The notes beneath the pieces were generated by a model. That model worked only from the letters and a program-made list of their open reading frames with translations, ran no database searches and had not been told where the DNA came from. From positions 1-14,141 of the forward strand of contig JAUUSS010000061.1 in NCBI GenBank assembly GCA_030841765.1: a stretch of 14,141 bases of DNA. The letters are read 5' to 3'. The stretch comes from Collinsella aerofaciens (GTDB lineage Bacteria; Actinomycetota; Coriobacteriia; Coriobacteriales; Coriobacteriaceae). A program made the position numbers and the translations under genes. Positions 1 to 6,547 of the stretch are shown in pieces; within the stretch, counting starts at the first letter, position 1; each line of letters begins with the position of its first letter.

Positions 1-297
1 GCCGCGCCCCGCAGTGCCCGCTTCCCCCGAGAACAATTATCAGTGCAGGTAGACGGCTTATCAAAAATCGAAAATTGCCGGTATGGATGGGGGTCTCCGA
101 ATCAGTCCCGTAATCCGGCATAGTTTTGAATTGGAACTAAAGTAGGCACAAGCTAAATACCGATTCCAAGGATAGTTGCGGTGGAATAGTTCCTGGATGC
201 CGGGGTTGGGCGGAAATCAGGAACTATTTCACCGCAATTGAGGTGGGACTGGGTGGATGTCGGGGTAGCTAAAAGAGCCCCGTCCTAAATTAGCTGC
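1..297. other. Non-coding region downstream of the glp-type operon
   Basis: I see no convincing gene here. All three plus-strand frames are open at the left edge and close at about 51, 110 and 123, so the tail of an upstream plus-strand gene cannot be ruled out. Besides the long inverted repeat annotated separately, there is a 13-base imperfect direct repeat (TGGATGCCGGGGT at 194-206 and TGGATGTCGGGGT at 254-266, exactly 60 bp apart). Two short, mutually exclusive stems sit just beyond the operon's last stop codon: CGGGG/CCCCG at 261-265 and 278-282, and AGCTAA/TTAGCT at 267-272 and 290-295. Neither is followed by a T run on the minus strand, so no standard intrinsic terminator is evident for the operon. 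Confidence 0.5.
176..237. repeat. Long inverted repeat with 20-bp arms and 22-nt loop
   Basis: The left arm TTGCGGTGGAATAGTTCCTG (176-195) is complementary to the right arm CAGGAACTATTTCACCGCAA (218-237) at 19 of 20 positions. The exception, g184 against t229, would be a G-U pair in plus-strand RNA. No T tract follows on either strand, so it is not a typical intrinsic terminator, although it lies where transcripts of the minus-strand operon should end. It could be a REP-like dispersed palindrome, a 3'-end-stabilising hairpin or a relic of a small mobile element. Copy number elsewhere in the genome cannot be seen from here. Confidence 0.75.
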
Positions 298-696
298 TTA
301 GGTTGGGTCGATGTCCATGCTGGCGGCGAGGTCGATGTTGGTGCCGAGGAGGTCTTCCAGAACGACGTCGCCCATGCGGATGGGGGCGTCGACGACCACG
401 CCGCGGATGAGGTCCATGGCTTGAGCGTGGAGCGTCAGCGGGATGGCTTCGGCCGTGCGCACGGGCAGCAGCGCCTCATCGCCGCCGGATACAGCCACGG
501 TGGTGGTGAGCACGCGCATGGGGCAGGTGAGTTCTTGGTGCGCGAACTTGTCGCCGCGCGGGCAGCTGTTGCCGGTTACGAAGCGCACCGCTGCCACGGC
601 ACCGTTGGCATCGCGCTCCACCTCTACGGTCAGGAGGCACTCGGATGGGCATGTGGTGCAGTTGAACTGCAGCGTCTCGGTCACATTCGTGCTCAT
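298..696 (-). CDS. DUF1667 cysteine-rich redox protein
   Basis: This 132-residue protein fits DUF1667, a family usually encoded beside GlpA-like and GlpB/thioredoxin-reductase-like flavoproteins. The N-terminal half carries the conserved cysteine pattern CTTCPSEC, followed later by NSCPRGDKF and LTCPMRVLTTTV. These Cys residues could bind an Fe-S cluster or zinc; the ligand is not established by the sequence. The likely role is a small accessory or electron-transfer subunit of the dehydrogenase encoded upstream. I chose the ATG at 696-694 because GAGGAGG lies about nine bases before it; a longer open frame reaching 747 would overlap the upstream gene and lacks that support. The start is only four bases after the stop codon of the oxidoreductase gene, and its ribosome-binding site lies within the end of that gene, so translation is probably coupled. 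It is the last gene of the operon. Confidence 0.88.
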   Translation of the reverse strand: MSTNVTETLQFNCTTCPSECLLTVEVERDANGAVAAVRFVTGNSCPRGDKFAHQELTCPMRVLTTTVAVSGGDEALLPVRTAEAIPLTLHAQAMDLIRGVVVDAPIRMGDVVLEDLLGTNIDLAASMDIDPT

Positions 697-700
697 GGCC

Positions 701-2089
701 TTACGCCTCCTCAACGGGATCGACGGACAGGATAATCTCGCTAGCACTTAGGTCGAGTGCGCGCTGAATCACTTTTGCCGGCAGCGGGAAGCTTTCCATG
801 ACGCTCGGCTTAAATGCACGGACCTTGCCTGCGAACAGTTCCTCGCCGCCAGCGAGAATGCGCACGCGGGCGGCGTCGACCGGTTGGCGCACGCGGAAGT
901 TGAGCTTGGTGAGCGTCACAGCCGTTATGCGTCCCGGCAGCGCGTATCCCGCGATACCGGCGGGGGAGACCGTGAGCTCGCAGGCCGTGTCCGCAGCGCT
1001 CGCCCCGGCGTCGCCGCCCAACGCCCACGCCGCCGCAGCCGCACCGGCGCGCTCGGACTCGGTCGTCACGTTGTCGGCCAGGTCGTGCACGTGCAGCACG
1101 TTGCCACAGGCAAAGATGCCCGGCACGCCCGTCTGCAGACTCTGGTCAACTACGGCGCCGCGCGTGCGCGGGTCAAGCTCCACGCCTGCGGCAACCGAAA
1201 GCTCGTTTTCGGGAATCAAGCCCACCGAAAGCAGCAGCGTGTTACACGGAACGATGCGCTCCGTCCCGGCAATGGGCGCCAGGCGTTCGTCGACCTGGCT
1301 TACCTCGACGGCTTCCACGCGGTCGTGTCCGATCACGCGTGTGACGGTGGTGGACAGGTGCAGCGGAATTCCAAAGTCGTCCAGGCAGTTCTTGACGTTG
1401 CGGCGCAGACCGTTGGCGTACGGCATGAGCTCGTACACGCCCTCGACGGAAATCCCCTCGAGCGTGCAGCGGCGTGCCATGATCAGCCCGATATCGCCCG
1501 AACCCAAAATGACGGCGCGCGAGCCGGGCTTGAGGTTTTCGATATTGATGTATCGCTGCGCCAAGCCGGCCGTAAACACGCCGGCGGGACGGCTACCGGG
1601 AATCTTGATCTCGCTGCGGGTGCGCTCGCGGCATCCCATGGCAAGGACGACCGCACGCCCGGTGAGCTGCAGCATACCGGCACGGCTCATGAGCGTGACG
1701 GTATGGACTGCGGCATCTCCCGCACCCTCGTTCACGCTCGACGCGCCCGCGCCCTCGCCCGAATCGATTCCAAGTACCATGCTGTCCAAGAACAGCACGA
1801 TGTCGGTCGCGCGCACCTGGTCGATAAAGCGCTGCGCGTACTCGGGGCCGGTGAGTTCCTGCTTAAAGTGCGACAGGCCAAAACCTGGGTGAATGCACTG
1901 GCGGAGGATTCCGCCCAGATGCTGTTCGCGTTCAACGATGGCCACTTGCGCGCCGGCCTTTTGCGCGGCAAGCGCGGCCGCCATACCGGCGGGGCCGCCT
2001 CCGATAACGACCACGTCGAAGGCCTGCGTCTGCACCGCCTCCGTAGCTCCTGCCTCTGCGCGTTCGTCGCGCATATCAAGCGTCGCCAT
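701..2089 (-). CDS. NAD(P)/FAD-dependent oxidoreductase (GlpB-like partner of GlpA)
   Basis: This 462-residue flavoprotein has an N-terminal FAD-binding Rossmann motif (IGGGPAG, about residues 29-35), a second nucleotide-binding motif for NAD(P) (LGSGDIG, about 195-201) and a C-terminal FAD-contact motif (GVPGIFACGNVLHVHDLADN, about 321-340). This is the layout of pyridine nucleotide-disulfide oxidoreductases. I see no CxxC redox-active pair of the thioredoxin reductase type. Placed between glpA and the DUF1667 gene, it is probably the subunit that moves electrons between GlpA and NAD(P) or another carrier. The ATG at 2089-2087 is preceded by AAGGGGGTG at good spacing; a second ATG five codons later has a weaker site. 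Only one base separates it from the glpA stop codon. A linker at about 110-127 is rich in Gly, Ala and Ser and may be a lineage-specific insertion. The true substrate is not proven. Confidence 0.88.
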   Translation of the reverse strand: MATLDMRDERAEAGATEAVQTQAFDVVVIGGGPAGMAAALAAQKAGAQVAIVEREQHLGGILRQCIHPGFGLSHFKQELTGPEYAQRFIDQVRATDIVLFLDSMVLGIDSGEGAGASSVNEGAGDAAVHTVTLMSRAGMLQLTGRAVVLAMGCRERTRSEIKIPGSRPAGVFTAGLAQRYINIENLKPGSRAVILGSGDIGLIMARRCTLEGISVEGVYELMPYANGLRRNVKNCLDDFGIPLHLSTTVTRVIGHDRVEAVEVSQVDERLAPIAGTERIVPCNTLLLSVGLIPENELSVAAGVELDPRTRGAVVDQSLQTGVPGIFACGNVLHVHDLADNVTTESERAGAAAAAWALGGDAGASAADTACELTVSPAGIAGYALPGRITAVTLTKLNFRVRQPVDAARVRILAGGEELFAGKVRAFKPSVMESFPLPAKVIQRALDLSASEIILSVDPVEEA

Positions 2090-2090
2090 C

Positions 2091-3548
2091 CTAGCGCACC
2101 CCCTTCAGCGGTCCCTCAACCAGCCAAGATCCGGCATCCTCTAACAGCACCTCGCTGGGGTCGCAGCCCAGCTCGCGCGCCAGGATCGCAACCACGCGGC
2201 TCTGGCAAAAGCCACTCTGGCACCGACCCATGCCGGCGCGGCAGCGGCGCTTGACGCCCTCGACCGAAACTGCGCTCGGGCGGCGCCGAATCGCGGCCAC
2301 AATCTCGGCCTCGGGCACCGTCTCGCAGCGGCAGACGATCTGCCCCCACGCGGGATTGGACTCAATGAGCTCTTCCTTGCGTGCGAGCGGCGCGCGGTCA
2401 AAGTCATCCGGCGCGTGGCGGATCGGGTTCCAATCGGCACGTTCACGCAGGGCCACGCCGGCGTCGCGCAGCACCTGCTCCATGCGGTCGGCAATGGCCG
2501 GCGCGCTCGCCACGCCCGGCGACTGAATGCCCGCCGCCTGGAACAGCCCCGGCACCACGGCCGACTGTCCAATAAAGAAGTCGTTCGTACCCTGAATGAC
2601 CGGACGCCCGCCGGCAAATGCGCGCACCACGCGGCGCGTATCCAGGTCGGGCACCAGCTTGCGCGCACCGTCCAGCAGCGCGTTGACGTCGTCCGCATAG
2701 GTCTGCGTGTCGCCTGGCTCGCGCACGGCGGCGGTCGCGGTAATCACGGTGTTGCCATGCACGGTACCCGTGACGATGACGCCCTTCGATATCGGCGTCG
2801 GCACCGGGTAGAGCGGCATCAGCGCGCGCGGTTCCTTGTCCAGAACCACAATGTTTCCCTGGCGCCAGACCATCTGGAACTCCTCGGCGCCGGCCATATG
2901 CGAGATGTCCGCGGCACCGTTGCCTGCGGCGTTGATCAGATAGCGACAGCGCACGTCGCCGGCGGGCGTTGCCAGCGTAAAGCGCGCGGCTTTGTCATCC
3001 GAGCCGGCAACATCAATGGCCTCCACTGGCGCAGACCGCATAAACGTCACGCCGTTGGCGACTGCGTTCTCCAGCGCGACGATGGCCACTTCAAACGGGT
3101 CGACGTTACCGGTCGAAGGGCACCACAACGCGCACGTCGCCTTAGCACTCGCGCGCGGCTCCAGCGCGTGGATGCGCTCGGGGCCGACAATCGACAGCTC
3201 GGGCACGCCGTTGGCAAGGCCATTCTGGCGCAGCTTCTCCAGGTGCGCGCGGTCTTCGTCGTTAAACCCCAGCACCATCGACCCGGTGCGGCGGAATAAA
3301 AAGCCGAGTTCCTGAGACCATGTGCCATATAGCTCACAACCACGGGCGTTGACCTGCGCCTTTACGGTGCCTGGCGCCGGATCGTAGCCTGCGTGCACCA
3401 GGCCGCCGTTGGCCTTTGAAGCCCCCAGCGCGATATCGTTTACTGCCTCGACCACGCAAATGGACAGGTCAAACCGCGCGAGCTGCCGCGCGATGGCGCA
3501 TCCGGTGATGCCCGCGCCGACAATCGCGATATCAAACGTTTCTGTCAC
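2091..3548 (-). CDS. glpA: Glycerol-3-phosphate dehydrogenase GlpA-like, with BFD-like [2Fe-2S] domain
   Basis: This 485-residue protein is a DAO-fold FAD oxidoreductase with the dinucleotide-binding motif VGAGITGCAIA (about 10-20) and the FAD/substrate region GASKANGGLVHAGYDPAPGT (about 42-61), typical of GlpA/GlpO-like glycerol-3-phosphate dehydrogenases. The C-terminus is a BFD-like [2Fe-2S] domain: CRCE (Cys 406 and 408) and RCQSGFC (Cys 443 and 448), with an additional Cys at 436. It probably oxidises glycerol 3-phosphate to dihydroxyacetone phosphate and hands electrons to the co-encoded flavoprotein. The start codon is GTG (3548-3546) with GGGAGG four bases upstream; an in-frame TAG lies upstream with no ATG between, so GTG is the best start. 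It is the first gene of the operon. A related 2-hydroxyacid or amino-acid oxidase role is possible, but the Fe-S tail and neighbours favour GlpA. Confidence 0.9.
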   Translation of the reverse strand: MTETFDIAIVGAGITGCAIARQLARFDLSICVVEAVNDIALGASKANGGLVHAGYDPAPGTVKAQVNARGCELYGTWSQELGFLFRRTGSMVLGFNDEDRAHLEKLRQNGLANGVPELSIVGPERIHALEPRASAKATCALWCPSTGNVDPFEVAIVALENAVANGVTFMRSAPVEAIDVAGSDDKAARFTLATPAGDVRCRYLINAAGNGAADISHMAGAEEFQMVWRQGNIVVLDKEPRALMPLYPVPTPISKGVIVTGTVHGNTVITATAAVREPGDTQTYADDVNALLDGARKLVPDLDTRRVVRAFAGGRPVIQGTNDFFIGQSAVVPGLFQAAGIQSPGVASAPAIADRMEQVLRDAGVALRERADWNPIRHAPDDFDRAPLARKEELIESNPAWGQIVCRCETVPEAEIVAAIRRRPSAVSVEGVKRRCRAGMGRCQSGFCQSRVVAILARELGCDPSEVLLEDAGSWLVEGPLKGVR

Positions 3549-3711
3549 AGTGCCTCCCAGACGAGTTGACAGGCCGTCAATAAGACTATCCTACGGTTCG
3601 CACACCCCCAGTGCGGCGGCAATGCGGCGAACAGCCCCGCAACACCCGCCAACGGCAGACGAGGGGAGACCCGGCAACGCCGACAAGCTCGTCTGAAGAC
3701 AACTACGGCAA
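3549..3711. promoter_or_regulatory. glpA upstream region with small palindrome and CAGACGAG motifs
   Basis: A 15-bp palindrome (TTGAC AGGCC GTCAA, 3566-3580) lies about 18-32 bases upstream of the glpA GTG. On the minus strand a TAGGAT (3593-3588) could be a -10 box placed so that the palindrome falls near the start of transcription, which would suit an operator; no good -35 box is seen. On the plus strand the palindrome itself contains a perfect TTGACA with a poor TATCCT 15 bases on. The octamer CAGACGAG occurs at 3558-3565 and 3656-3663, and inverted (CTCGTCTG) at 3688-3695; the last two could form an 8-bp stem. These are candidate regulatory sites only. Confidence 0.3.
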
Positions 3712-3856
3712 CCGTTCGTCTCGATCTGTAACAATTAGATGAGGATTTGGGTTCCAGATGTTACAGATTGAGACGTTAGTCTGGCGGGTCCTCCGTTCGT
3801 CTCGATCTGTAACATCTAGACCCGAATTCCGCTCCCACCTGTTACAGATTGAGATG
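3712..3856. repeat. Two tandem copies of a 17-bp-arm inverted repeat
   Basis: Each unit starts with the same 22 bases (3712-3733 and 3793-3814), including the left arm CGTCTCGATCTGTAACA (3717-3733 and 3798-3814). Each ends with a near-complementary right arm: TGTTACAGATTGAGACG at 3759-3775 and TGTTACAGATTGAGATG at 3840-3856. Both loops are exactly 25 nt but differ in sequence, and the units repeat with an 81-bp period. Arms match at 16/17 and 15/17 positions, and every exception is a G-U pair in plus-strand RNA. The pair lies between two divergently transcribed genes, so it is not a terminator of either. It looks like a dispersed palindromic repeat family or tandem regulatory hairpins. The long minus-strand open frame across it is spurious. 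Confidence 0.85.
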
Positions 3857-3954
3857 TTTGTGTCCGCGCTAGCCCCGCCCCTAGCCGTGGTCCCATATAA
3901 ACAAACCCCGTGGTAAACTTGACCGGACTGTAAATATTCCGAAAGGTACCCGTA

Positions 3955-4386
3955 ATGTCCAAGTACATCTCCGAGCTCATGTCGCCGCAGCTTATGGGCG
4001 TCGTCTATGCCTTCGTTGGCTTTATCATCGCCCTGTATGTGCTGTCGGTCGTCTATGTGTTCATCGACGCTCGCCGCCGCGGCGCCAGCGCCTACGTGGC
4101 ATGGGGCATCATCGCCCTCATCCCGTTTGTGGGCCTCATCGCCTACCTGGTCCTGCGCCCGCATTCCTACGCGTCCGACCGCGAGGAGCAGGAGCTGGAC
4201 ATGGCCCTGCGCGAGCGCCAGCTTGCCCAGTACGGCACCTGCCCGCAGTGCGGCGCACCCATCGAGAAGGACTTTGTGGTTTGCCCGGTGTGCGACACCC
4301 AGGTTCGCAACGTCTGCCCCAGCTGCCATCGCCCGCTCGATGCGCACTGGAAGGTCTGCCCCTACTGCCGAACTCGCATCCAGTAA
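3955..4386 (+). CDS. Small membrane protein with two zinc ribbons (PLDc_N-like)
   Basis: This 143-residue protein has two predicted membrane helices (about 14-37 and 46-67). The segment YVFIDARRRG...WGIIALIPFVGLIAYLVLRP resembles the PLDc_N membrane module found at the start of cardiolipin synthases. A charged, probably helical linker (about 74-92) leads to two cytoplasmic zinc ribbons: CPQC/CPVC (Cys 96, 99, 110, 113) and CPSC/CPYC (Cys 121, 124, 135, 138). The function is unknown; the build suggests a membrane-tethered zinc-ribbon protein that binds a protein or nucleic acid partner. The ATG is preceded by GAAAGG at about eight bases. Upstream there is TATAAA at 3896-3901 but no clear -35 box, so the promoter is uncertain. 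It is transcribed divergently from glpA and ends before a hairpin terminator, so it appears monocistronic. Confidence 0.85.
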   Translation: MSKYISELMSPQLMGVVYAFVGFIIALYVLSVVYVFIDARRRGASAYVAWGIIALIPFVGLIAYLVLRPHSYASDREEQELDMALRERQLAQYGTCPQCGAPIEKDFVVCPVCDTQVRNVCPSCHRPLDAHWKVCPYCRTRIQ

Positions 4387-4481
4387 CGCATCCATCGCAG
4401 GGCCGGTCGCAAGCCACGGGCACGCCGCAAGCCGCGCGCGCCCCACACCCCGCCCCACACGATGAAGCATGCGTAGAAAAT
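4387..4481. other. Short spacer after the zinc-ribbon gene
   Basis: This GC-rich spacer contains a direct repeat of CGCAAGCC (two copies between about 4409 and 4437) and the palindrome GCATGC, then an A-rich stretch leading into the terminator. I see no gene or RNA in it. Confidence 0.4.
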
Positions 4482-4519
4482 CGCCCGCCGTGCCATTAAG
4501 GTGCGGCGGGCGCTTGTAT
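4482..4519 (+). terminator. Hairpin terminator after the zinc-ribbon gene
   Basis: CGCCCGCCGTGCC (4482-4494) pairs with GGTGCGGCGGGCG (4500-4512) across a five-base loop, with two G-U pairs in a 13-bp stem. An A-rich stretch precedes it and a short T-rich tail (CTTGTAT) follows, so termination is likely but the U tract is weak. The stem is about 95 bp after the stop codon and just before the thrS promoter, whose weak -35 box (4514-4519) overlaps the tail. Confidence 0.7.
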
Positions 4520-4541
4520 ACCAAGGCAACCTGCCTATAAT
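4514..4541 (+). promoter_or_regulatory. thrS promoter
   Basis: A perfect TATAAT (4536-4541) has a partial -35 box TTGTAT (4514-4519) at a 16-bp spacing. Transcription would start near 4548, giving a leader of about 60 nt before the thrS ATG. Confidence 0.65.
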
Positions 4542-4584
4542 GATGCAAGTTAAAACGCCGAGCGCATCGCACGCACTTGCATCA
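4541..4584 (+). promoter_or_regulatory. Perfect 10-bp inverted repeat in the thrS promoter/leader
   Basis: TGATGCAAGT (4541-4550) and ACTTGCATCA (4575-4584) are exact reverse complements separated by 24 nt. The left arm begins at the last base of the -10 box and spans the expected start of transcription, so most of it may not be in the RNA. A DNA operator is therefore at least as likely as an RNA stem. It sits directly before the AGGAG ribosome-binding site (4595-4599), so control of thrS expression by either mechanism is plausible. Confidence 0.5.
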
Positions 4585-4610
4585 GGCATCCGAGAGGAGA
4601 AAACATACCC

Positions 4611-6374
4611 ATGAAGGCACTCTACAATGACGGTTCGGTGGCCGAGCTCCCGCAGGACGAGGTCACGCACGTCATCCGCCACTCCGCCGCGCACATCATG
4701 GCGCAGGCCATCAAGCGCCTGTACCCCCAGGCCGACTTTGCTTACGGCCCCGCGACCGACAATGGCTTCTACTACGACGTCGATCTGCCCGAGGGCGTCA
4801 AGATCAGCGAGGACGACTTCCCCGCGATCGAGGCCGAGATGAAAAAGATCGTCAAGGAGAACCTCAAGTTCTCCGTGTACGAGAAACCCCGCGCCGAGGC
4901 CATCGCCCTTATGGAGGAGCGCGGCGAGAAGTACAAGGTCGAGCACATTGGCGACCTGGACGACGAAGCCCGCATTACCTTTTACCAGCAGGGCGACTAC
5001 ATCGACATGTGTGTCGGCCCCCACATCTGCTACACCAAGGCCCTCAAGGCCTTTAAACTCACCGGCGTCTCGGGTGCTTACTGGAAGGGCGACAAGGACA
5101 ACAAGATGCTCACCCGCATCAACGGCGTCGCCTTTGCCACCAAGGAAGAGCTCGACGAGCACATGCATATGTTGGAGGAGGCCAAGAAGCGCGACCACCG
5201 CAAGATCGGCCGCGAGATGGACCTCTTTATGATGCGCGACGAGGCCCCCGGCTTCCCGTTCTTCCTGCCCAACGGCATGATCCTTAAGAACACGCTGCTG
5301 GACTACTGGCGCGAGATCCACCATAAGGCCGGCTACGTGGAGATCTCCACGCCGCTCATCATGAACAAACAGCTGTGGAAGACCTCGGGCCACTGGGACC
5401 ACTACAAGGACAACATGTACTCCACCGTCATCGACGACGAAGAGTACTGCATTAAGCCCATGAACTGCCCGGGCGGCGTGCTGGTGTACGCCTCCAAGCC
5501 GCACTCCTATCGCGAGCTGCCCATCCGCGCCGGCGAGATTGGCCTGGTGCACCGTCACGAGCTGCGCGGCGCCCTGCACGGCCTGTTCCGCGTGCGCTGC
5601 TTTAACCAGGACGACGCCCACCTGTTTGTGCGTCCTGACCAGCTGACCGACGAGATCGTGGGCGTAGTCAACCTCATCGACTCCGTATACCAGAAGTTTG
5701 GCTTTAAGTACCACGTTGAGCTTTCCACCCGCCCCGAGGATTCCATGGGTTCCGACGAGGACTGGGCGCGCGCCGAGGAGGGCCTGCGCACAGCTCTGGA
5801 GCAGCTGGGCATGGACTACGAGGTCAACGAGGGCGACGGCGCCTTCTACGGCCCCAAGATCGACTTCCACCTGGAGGACTCGCTCGGTCGTACCTGGCAG
5901 TGCGGCACCGTCCAGCTCGACTTCCAGATGCCGCTCAACTTTGACCTGGAGTACGTGGACGCCGACGGCACCAAGAAGCGCCCCATCATGCTGCATCGCG
6001 TGTGCTTTGGCTCCATCGAGCGCTTCATCGGTATTTTGATTGAGCACTTTGCGGGTAAGTTCCCCACCTGGCTGGCTCCCGTGCAGGTCAAGGCACTTCC
6101 TGTCTCTGAGAAGAGCCGCGACTACGCCCACGAGGTGTGCGCCAAGCTGGAGGAGGCCGGCATTCGCGTGGTCTGCGACGATCGCGACGAGAAGATTGGC
6201 TACAAGATCCGCGAGGCCCGCAGCATCGACCGCGTGCCCTACATGCTCATCCTGGGCGAGAAGGAGGTCGAGGCCGGCAACATCTCCGTCCGCGATCGCT
6301 CCAACGAGACCGTTCAGATGAGCGTCGACGAGTTTGTTGCGAAGGTGCTCGAGGAGATCAAGACTCGCGCCTAG
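4611..6374 (+). CDS. thrS: Threonine--tRNA ligase, lacking the TGS domain
   Basis: This 587-residue class II aminoacyl-tRNA synthetase charges tRNA-Thr with threonine. The N-terminal half is the editing (SAD) domain, with HSAAH (His 24 and 28) and CVGPH (Cys 134, His 138) forming the Ser-tRNA hydrolysis site. The catalytic core follows (about 200-480), with the zinc ligands Cys 286 (MNCPGG), His 337 (FNQDDAH) and His 462 (MLHRV), motif 2 around RHELRGALHGLFRVRCFNQ and motif 3 around GSIERFIGILIEH. The anticodon-binding domain is about 485-587. Typical bacterial ThrRS is about 640 residues because of an extra N-terminal TGS domain. That domain is absent here: an in-frame TAA at 4551-4553 and no earlier start codon exclude a longer form. 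AGGAG at 4595-4599 supports the ATG. The gene is monocistronic between its own promoter and tandem terminators. Confidence 0.98.
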   Translation: MKALYNDGSVAELPQDEVTHVIRHSAAHIMAQAIKRLYPQADFAYGPATDNGFYYDVDLPEGVKISEDDFPAIEAEMKKIVKENLKFSVYEKPRAEAIALMEERGEKYKVEHIGDLDDEARITFYQQGDYIDMCVGPHICYTKALKAFKLTGVSGAYWKGDKDNKMLTRINGVAFATKEELDEHMHMLEEAKKRDHRKIGREMDLFMMRDEAPGFPFFLPNGMILKNTLLDYWREIHHKAGYVEISTPLIMNKQLWKTSGHWDHYKDNMYSTVIDDEEYCIKPMNCPGGVLVYASKPHSYRELPIRAGEIGLVHRHELRGALHGLFRVRCFNQDDAHLFVRPDQLTDEIVGVVNLIDSVYQKFGFKYHVELSTRPEDSMGSDEDWARAEEGLRTALEQLGMDYEVNEGDGAFYGPKIDFHLEDSLGRTWQCGTVQLDFQMPLNFDLEYVDADGTKKRPIMLHRVCFGSIERFIGILIEHFAGKFPTWLAPVQVKALPVSEKSRDYAHEVCAKLEEAGIRVVCDDRDEKIGYKIREARSIDRVPYMLILGEKEVEAGNISVRDRSNETVQMSVDEFVAKVLEEIKTRA

Positions 6375-6396
6375 CACAAACAATACAAGAATCAAC

Positions 6397-6433
6397 AAAG
6401 GCGATCGTCCTCGCGGGCGGTCGCCTTTTTTGT
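6397..6433 (+). terminator. First thrS terminator
   Basis: A 14-bp stem (6397-6410 with 6415-6428, including two G-U pairs) closes on a TCGC tetraloop and runs into six T residues (6426-6431). It is a strong intrinsic terminator about 20 bp after the thrS stop codon. Confidence 0.93.
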
Positions 6434-6445
6434 TGTCTATAGAAG

Positions 6446-6478
6446 AAAAGCCGCTGGTTAGAGCGGCTTTTTTTTTTT
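6446..6478 (+). terminator. Second thrS terminator, probably bidirectional
   Basis: AAAAGCCGCT (6446-6455) pairs with AGCGGCTTTT (6462-6471) around a six-base loop, followed by an uninterrupted run of eleven T residues (6468-6478). The minus strand also reads as a hairpin followed by TTTT, so leftward transcripts could stop here too. With the first terminator it insulates the downstream polysaccharide promoter from thrS transcription. Confidence 0.93.
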
Positions 6479-6547
6479 GCAAAAAGGTACAGGTTTTTGT
6501 AGAGGCGTATGGAGATGCACCCATTCGCGGCATATTTTGTGAAATCT

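Noticed and set aside
1..123. End of a coding region entering from the left edge
   Set aside because: All three plus-strand frames are open for 50-120 bases and none has recognisable protein features, so no frame can be chosen.
884..2254. A 456-codon plus-strand open frame opposite the FAD oxidoreductase
   Set aside because: It is antisense to a flavoprotein with intact FAD and NAD motifs, has no recognisable domain and arises from GC-rich codon bias.
3712..3856. CRISPR array
   Set aside because: There are only two units, each an inverted repeat with a 25-nt loop; there are no further repeats or cas genes.
3703..4572. A 289-codon minus-strand open frame spanning the repeats and the zinc-ribbon gene
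   Set aside because: It is antisense to the zinc-ribbon gene, and its C-terminus is only the translated inverted repeat (a repeated TDRDER-containing motif).
4541..4610. T-box riboswitch before thrS
   Set aside because: The leader is only about 60 nt from the promoter, with no T-box sequence or terminator/antiterminator pair.
4362..6533. A 723-codon open frame on the minus strand opposite thrS
   Set aside because: It is exactly antisense to a clearly real thrS, crosses its terminators and has a low-complexity Val/Leu/Asp/His-rich translation. GC-rich codon bias on the opposite strand explains it.
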